A program made the position numbers and the translations under genes. Below are positions 6,616 to 10,285 of a stretch of 10,285 nucleotides of DNA, one piece after another. Source of the DNA: JBBCJM01 sp037190175 (lineage in GTDB: Bacteria > Pseudomonadota > Alphaproteobacteria > Rhodobacterales > Rhodobacteraceae); NCBI GenBank assembly GCA_037190175.1, contig JBBCJM010000268.1, positions 1 to 10,285 of the forward strand, read 5' to 3'. The notes under the pieces are model-generated. The model was not told the origin of the DNA, did no database searches, and saw only the letters and a program-made list of their open reading frames with translations. Positions within the stretch are counted from its first letter, which is position 1; each line of letters opens with the position of its first letter.

Positions 6616-7398
6616 ATGCGCCCCGCCCTCGCCGCGCTGATCCTGCTGGCCGCCTGCGCCGCGCGCACGCCCGAGCCGGTGCGCGACCCCGCGCCGCCGG
6701 GCGCGGTCACCGCGCCGAACTTCGGCGACACCCGGCCGCATCCCTGGTCCGGCCGCAGCCCGCAGGACTATCCCGTGCACGGCACCGACGTGTCGCGGTT
6801 CCAGACCGCGGTGGACTGGCAGGCGGCGCGGGCGAACGGGATCAACTTCGTCTTCGTCAAGGCGACCGAGGGGGGCGACCTGGCCGACCCGATGTTCACC
6901 GAGCACTGGCACGGGGCGCGGGCGGCCGGGGTGCGGGCGGGGGCCTATCACTTCTGGTATCACTGCCGGCCGGGCGGAGAGCAGGCGCGCTGGTTCATCC
7001 GCCACGTCCCCCGGGTGCCGCGCGCCCTGCCCCCGGTGCTGGATCTGGAATGGACGCCGTTCTCGCCCACCTGCACCCGCCGCACCCCGCAGGAGGAGTT
7101 GTTGCGCGAAGCGCAGGCCTTCCTCGACATCGTGGCCCGGCACTACGGGCAAAGGCCGCTGGTCTATGCCTCGCCCGACATCTTCCACGACCGCGAGCTG
7201 TGGCGGCTGCGGGGGGCGGATTTCTGGCTGCGCTCGGTGGCCGACCACCCGGCGCGGGTCTATCCGGGGCGGCCGTGGGTGTTCTGGCAGTATTCCGGAA
7301 CCGGGGTGATCCCGGGCATCCCCAACGACGGCGACCTCAACGTGTTTGCGGGGGGGCCGGAGGAATGGGCGGCCTGGCTGGCGAGCCGGGCGCCGTGA
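6616..7398 (+). CDS. GH25-family lysozyme (muramidase), predicted lipoprotein
   Basis: This 260-residue protein has a very short signal peptide ending in the lipobox L-A-A-C (Cys14), so it is predicted to be lipidated and face the periplasm. Residues about 52-257 form a glycoside hydrolase family 25 domain, which cleaves N-acetylmuramic acid/N-acetylglucosamine bonds in peptidoglycan. Matching motifs are HGTDVSRFQ with Asp58, FVKATEGG, GAYHFWYH, the acidic pair D143-L-E145 in PPVLDLEW, and the end motif FWQYSGTGVIPGI followed by DGDLNVF. The catalytic acids look intact. The ATG is 1 base after the stop of the dehydrogenase gene, so the pair is co-transcribed. A role in wall remodelling is likely. 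The GH25 family is common in phages, but no phage genes are nearby. Confidence 0.92.
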   Translation: MRPALAALILLAACAARTPEPVRDPAPPGAVTAPNFGDTRPHPWSGRSPQDYPVHGTDVSRFQTAVDWQAARANGINFVFVKATEGGDLADPMFTEHWHGARAAGVRAGAYHFWYHCRPGGEQARWFIRHVPRVPRALPPVLDLEWTPFSPTCTRRTPQEELLREAQAFLDIVARHYGQRPLVYASPDIFHDRELWRLRGADFWLRSVADHPARVYPGRPWVFWQYSGTGVIPGIPNDGDLNVFAGGPEEWAAWLASRAP

Positions 7399-7467
7399 CG
7401 ACCCGCTGGAACGGTCTTGCAGGTCATCGTGGCTGGGCTACCCTGCGGGGGCAGGAGGATCCGGCAG

Positions 7468-7851
7468 ATGACCGACGACGAAAAGGCGATCCGGCAGGCC
7501 GTCGAGACCTGGATGACCGCGACCCGGGCGGGCGACGGCGCAACCGTCCTCGCCTTGATGACCGACGATGTGGTCTTCATGGTGCCGGGGCACGAACCGT
7601 TCGGAAAGGAGGCCTTCGCCGCGGCCTCGGACAGCGGGGACGAGACCCGGATAGAGGGCACCAACGAGATCGTGGAGCTCCAGATCCTCGGGGATTGGGC
7701 ATTTTCCCGCAATCGCATCGAGATGACGGTTACTCCGCCTGGCGGCGAGCCCATCCGCCGATCGGGATACACGCTCACGCTCTGGCGCAAGGAGGCCGAT
7801 GGCAAGTGGCGGCTTGCGCGCGACGCCAATCTTCTGACGGCGCGCGGGTGA
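7468..7851 (+). CDS. NTF2-like small protein (DUF4440/SnoaL type)
   Basis: This 127-residue protein starts at an ATG with AGGAGG 9 bases upstream; the in-frame TTG at 7417 is less likely. The pattern is that of the NTF2-like cone fold: an N-terminal helix (DDEKAIRQAVETWMTATRAG), then DGATVLALMTDDVVFMVPGHEP, a GKEAF segment, and later strands ending in YTLTLWRKEADGKWRLARDAN. This is typical of the SgcJ/EcaC, DUF4440 and SnoaL-like groups, which include small-molecule-binding and isomerase-like members with many substrates. No signal peptide is present, so it is probably cytoplasmic. It lies 69 bases after the lysozyme gene on the same strand and may share its transcript. The specific function is unknown. 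Confidence 0.85.
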   Translation: MTDDEKAIRQAVETWMTATRAGDGATVLALMTDDVVFMVPGHEPFGKEAFAAASDSGDETRIEGTNEIVELQILGDWAFSRNRIEMTVTPPGGEPIRRSGYTLTLWRKEADGKWRLARDANLLTARG

Positions 7852-7871
7852 TCTGCGGCCGGGATGGCGGT

Positions 7872-7903
7872 GGGCAAACGGCTGCTCCGTCCCTGCTTTG
7901 CCC
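7872..7903. terminator. Candidate hairpin between convergent genes
   Basis: GGGCAAA (7872-7878) pairs perfectly with TTTGCCC (7897-7903). An alternative inner stem ACGG/CCGT (7878-7881 with 7887-7890) is also possible. It sits in the 54-base gap between the convergent stops of the NTF2-like gene and the amine dehydrogenase gene, where a shared terminator would be expected. No T-tract follows on either strand, so intrinsic termination is uncertain. Confidence 0.35.
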
Positions 7904-7905
7904 CC

Positions 7906-10285
7906 CTACCCGTCCGCCCGGATCCGGGCGTTGGTCGGATCAAACGGGCAGTCCTCGGTGACCTCGGCCTGCCACAGCCGCCCCAGCATCCGCACCTGCA
8001 GCCGGGTGCCGGGCACGGCCAGCTCGGGCGGCACATAGCCCATGCCGATCTGCCTGCCGAAGGCCACCGACCAGCCGCCGGAGGTGAGCCGGCCGACCTT
8101 CGCGCCGTCCTTCACCAGCGCCTCCTTGCCCCAGGGGTCGGCGTCGTCCGGCCCGTCGATCAGCACCGTCACGCATTTCGCCCGGATGCCAGTGGCCAGC
8201 ATCCGGTCCTTGCCCAGGAAGTCCTTCGACAGGTCCACGAAGCGGTCGAGCCCGCCCTCCAGCGGCGTTGCGTCCCGGCCCAGTTCGTTGCCGAAAGCGC
8301 GATAGCTCTTTTCCTGCCGCAGCCAGTTCTGCGCCCGGGCGCCGACCGGCCGCATCCCGTACCGCTCGCCCGCCGCCAGCAGCCGGTCGAACAGGTGGTT
8401 CTGCATCTCGATCGGGTGGTGCAGCTCCCAGCCCAGCTCGCCGGTATAGGCCACCCGGATCGCCACCGTCGGCACCATGCCGAGCTCGATGTCGCGGGCC
8501 GAGAGCCAGGGGAAGCGCCTGTTCGACAGCGCGGTCTCGGGGTCGGGGTCGCGGATCAGCTCCTTCAGGATGGCGCGGCTGTTCGGCCCGGCGAGCGCGA
8601 ACACGCCCCATTGCGGGGTGACCTCGGGCACCAGCACCGCGGCGCCGCCGCGGGCCATGAAATCCTCGGCCGAGAGGCGCAGATGGTCGCCGTCATAGGC
8701 CGCCCAGGCGCCGGCGGAGACGAGGTAGTAGCCGTCCTCCCGCCGCCGCACGATGGTGTATTCGGTGCGCGTGGTGCCGGCCGCGGTCAGCGCGTAGGTC
8801 AGGTTGATCCGCCCCACCTTGGGCAGCCGGTTGGTGGTGAGCCAGTCGAGGAAGGCGGTCGCGCCGGGGCCCGAGACCCAGTGCTTGGCGAAGGCGGTGG
8901 CGTCGATCAGGCCGGCGGTTTCCCGGATCGCCCGTGCCTCGGCCTCGGCATATTGCCACCAGCCGCCGCGGCGGAAGGACCGCGCGTGGTGGTCGAAGTC
9001 CTCGGGCGCCCCCACCGGGCCATAGTAGATCGGCCGTTCCCAGCCGTTCACCTGCCCGAACTGTGCGCCGCGCGCCTTCTGCCGGTCATAGGCCGGCGCG
9101 GTGCGCAGGGGGCGGCAGGCTTCGCGCTCCTCGTCCGGGTGGTGCAGGATGAAGACGTGCTCGTAACATTCCTCGTTCTTGCGCGCGGCGTATTCGGTGG
9201 TCATCCAGCCGCCATAGCGCCGCGGGTCCACCGCCGAGAGGTCGATCTCGGCCTCGCCCCCGGTGATCAGCTGCGCGAGGTAATGCCCGGTGCCGCCCGC
9301 CGCGGTGATGCCGAAGCTGAAGCCCTCGGCCAGCCACATGTTCCGCAGCCCGGGCGCGGGGCCGACCAGCGGGTTGCCGTCGGGGGTATAGCAGATCGGG
9401 CCGTTGAAATCGTCCTTCAGCCCCACGTTCTCGGCGGAGGGGAGGCGGTGGATCATCGACATGTACTCCGCCTCGATCCGCTCCAGATCCAGCGGGAAGA
9501 GGTCGGCGCGGAAGCCCTCCGGCACCGAATGCAGGAACCGCGCCGGGGCGCCCCGCTCATAGGGGCCGAGGATCCAGCCGCCGCGCTCCTCGCGCACGTA
9601 CCACTTGGCGTCGGCATCGCGCAGCACCGGGTGCTGGGGGTTGGTCTGGCGCCACTCGACCAGCGCGGGGTCGGGCTCGGTGACGATATACTGGTGCTCG
9701 ACCGGGATCGCGGGGATCCTGATACCCAGCAGGCGGGCGGTGCGCTGGGCGTGGTTGCCGGTGGCGGTCACCACATGCTCGGCCACGATCTCGAACCGTT
9801 CCTCGGTGGGGACCAGCCGGCCGCCCTGGTCGGCCATGCGGGTGCAACTCACCACCCAATGCTGGCCGGTCCAGCGATAGCCGTCGACCTGCACCGTGCG
9901 CTCGATGGCGCAGCCCAGCTGCCGGGCGCCCTTGGCCATGGCCTGGGTCACGTCGGCGGGGTTGATGTAGCCGTCCTGCGGGTGGAAGAGGGCGCCCTTC
10001 AGGTCGTCGGTGCGCAGCAGCGGCCAGCGGTCCTTCATCTCCCCGGGCGTCAGGAACTCGTGATAGACCCCCGCGGTCTCGGCCACCGAGGAATAGAGCC
10101 GGTATTCGTCCATCCGCGCGTCGGTCTGCGCCATGCGCAGGTTGCCCACCACGAAGAAGCCGGGGTTCAGGCCGGTCTCGGCCTCCAGCCGCTTGTAGAA
10201 ATCCACGCTGTACTTGTGGATGTGGGTGGTGGCGAAGGAGAGGTTGAAGAGCGGCAGCAAGCCCGCCGCGTGCCAGGTGGAGCCC
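7906..10285 (-). CDS. Dimethylglycine/sarcosine dehydrogenase-type FAD oxidoreductase fused to GcvT domain (N-terminus outside window)
   Basis: The frame is open to the right edge. The 792 visible residues begin with GSTWHAAG, the segment whose His (codon 10270-10272) covalently holds FAD in dimethylglycine dehydrogenase, so only the first dinucleotide-binding part is missing. Order: FAD/DAO domain (to about residue 350, with FTPDG-like YTPDGNPLVGP and an AEGFSFGITAAGG segment), FAO_M-type linker (about 355-420, EECYEHVF, GWERPIYY), then an aminomethyltransferase (GcvT) domain (about 435-792, SGPGATAFLDWL, LAGPNSR, AYTGELGWELH). The family oxidatively demethylates methylated glycines and passes the one-carbon unit to tetrahydrofolate in the GcvT domain. 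No start codon is in the window; the TTG at 10258-10260 is internal. It converges on the NTF2-like gene. Whether dimethylglycine, sarcosine or another N-methyl amine is the substrate cannot be decided here. Confidence 0.92.
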   Translation of the reverse strand, partial: GSTWHAAGLLPLFNLSFATTHIHKYSVDFYKRLEAETGLNPGFFVVGNLRMAQTDARMDEYRLYSSVAETAGVYHEFLTPGEMKDRWPLLRTDDLKGALFHPQDGYINPADVTQAMAKGARQLGCAIERTVQVDGYRWTGQHWVVSCTRMADQGGRLVPTEERFEIVAEHVVTATGNHAQRTARLLGIRIPAIPVEHQYIVTEPDPALVEWRQTNPQHPVLRDADAKWYVREERGGWILGPYERGAPARFLHSVPEGFRADLFPLDLERIEAEYMSMIHRLPSAENVGLKDDFNGPICYTPDGNPLVGPAPGLRNMWLAEGFSFGITAAGGTGHYLAQLITGGEAEIDLSAVDPRRYGGWMTTEYAARKNEECYEHVFILHHPDEEREACRPLRTAPAYDRQKARGAQFGQVNGWERPIYYGPVGAPEDFDHHARSFRRGGWWQYAEAEARAIRETAGLIDATAFAKHWVSGPGATAFLDWLTTNRLPKVGRINLTYALTAAGTTRTEYTIVRRREDGYYLVSAGAWAAYDGDHLRLSAEDFMARGGAAVLVPEVTPQWGVFALAGPNSRAILKELIRDPDPETALSNRRFPWLSARDIELGMVPTVAIRVAYTGELGWELHHPIEMQNHLFDRLLAAGERYGMRPVGARAQNWLRQEKSYRAFGNELGRDATPLEGGLDRFVDLSKDFLGKDRMLATGIRAKCVTVLIDGPDDADPWGKEALVKDGAKVGRLTSGGWSVAFGRQIGMGYVPPELAVPGTRLQVRMLGRLWQAEVTEDCPFDPTNARIRADG

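Noticed and set aside
6616..7398. GH25 lysozyme as a remnant of a prophage
   Set aside because: The gene is intact, has a lipoprotein leader, matches the high GC of its neighbours and has no holin, tail or integrase gene nearby.
7416..7441. CTTGCA followed by GGCTAC as a promoter for the NTF2-like gene
   Set aside because: Both hexamers match the consensus poorly, and the stretch is within the range expected by chance.
7050..7961. Long plus-strand frame across the lysozyme and NTF2-like genes
   Set aside because: Gly/Arg/Ala-rich shadow translation that overlaps two well-supported genes in another frame.

Overview
The window is high-GC alphaproteobacterial DNA, most likely from the Rhodobacteraceae. 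The main evidence is the form of the HINT domain, the DctB/DctD-type pair and the fused FAD-oxidoreductase/GcvT amine dehydrogenase. This is judged from recognised protein families, not from a database search. It is mostly ordinary chromosomal metabolism and regulation, with one accessory-looking, lower-GC segment at the left end.

Left end (1-1501, minus strand): a small cysteine-containing lipoprotein gene lies 4 bases upstream of a gene that runs off the window. The second gene encodes an N-terminal HExxH metallopeptidase-like domain joined to a HINT (Hedgehog/intein) autoprocessing domain. This architecture resembles polymorphic toxins or secreted effectors. The lipoprotein and the metallopeptidase half are clearly lower in GC (sampled at about 42-57%) than the HINT half (about 63-68%) and the other genes.

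Middle left (1560-5406, minus strand): purQ, then a DctB-like sensor kinase, then a DctD-like AAA+ response regulator whose start overlaps the kinase stop. The regulator lacks the sigma-54-contacting GAFTGA loop. No dicarboxylate transporter is visible.

Middle right (5532-7851, plus strand, divergent from purQ): a DauA-like FAD-dependent D-amino-acid dehydrogenase, then 1 base later a lipoprotein GH25 lysozyme, then an NTF2-like (DUF4440/SnoaL-type) small protein with its own strong ribosome binding site. The first two may link cell-wall cleavage with oxidation of released D-amino acids, but that is only a hypothesis.

Right end (7906-10285, minus strand, convergent): a large dimethylglycine/sarcosine dehydrogenase-type protein. 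It feeds one-carbon units from methylated glycines to folate. Its extreme N-terminus lies outside the window.

No RNA genes, insertion sequences or CRISPR arrays were seen. The only intergenic structures are a 16-base perfect palindrome between purQ and the kinase gene, a short inverted repeat after the regulator gene, and a hairpin in the convergent 3' gap near 7.9 kb.
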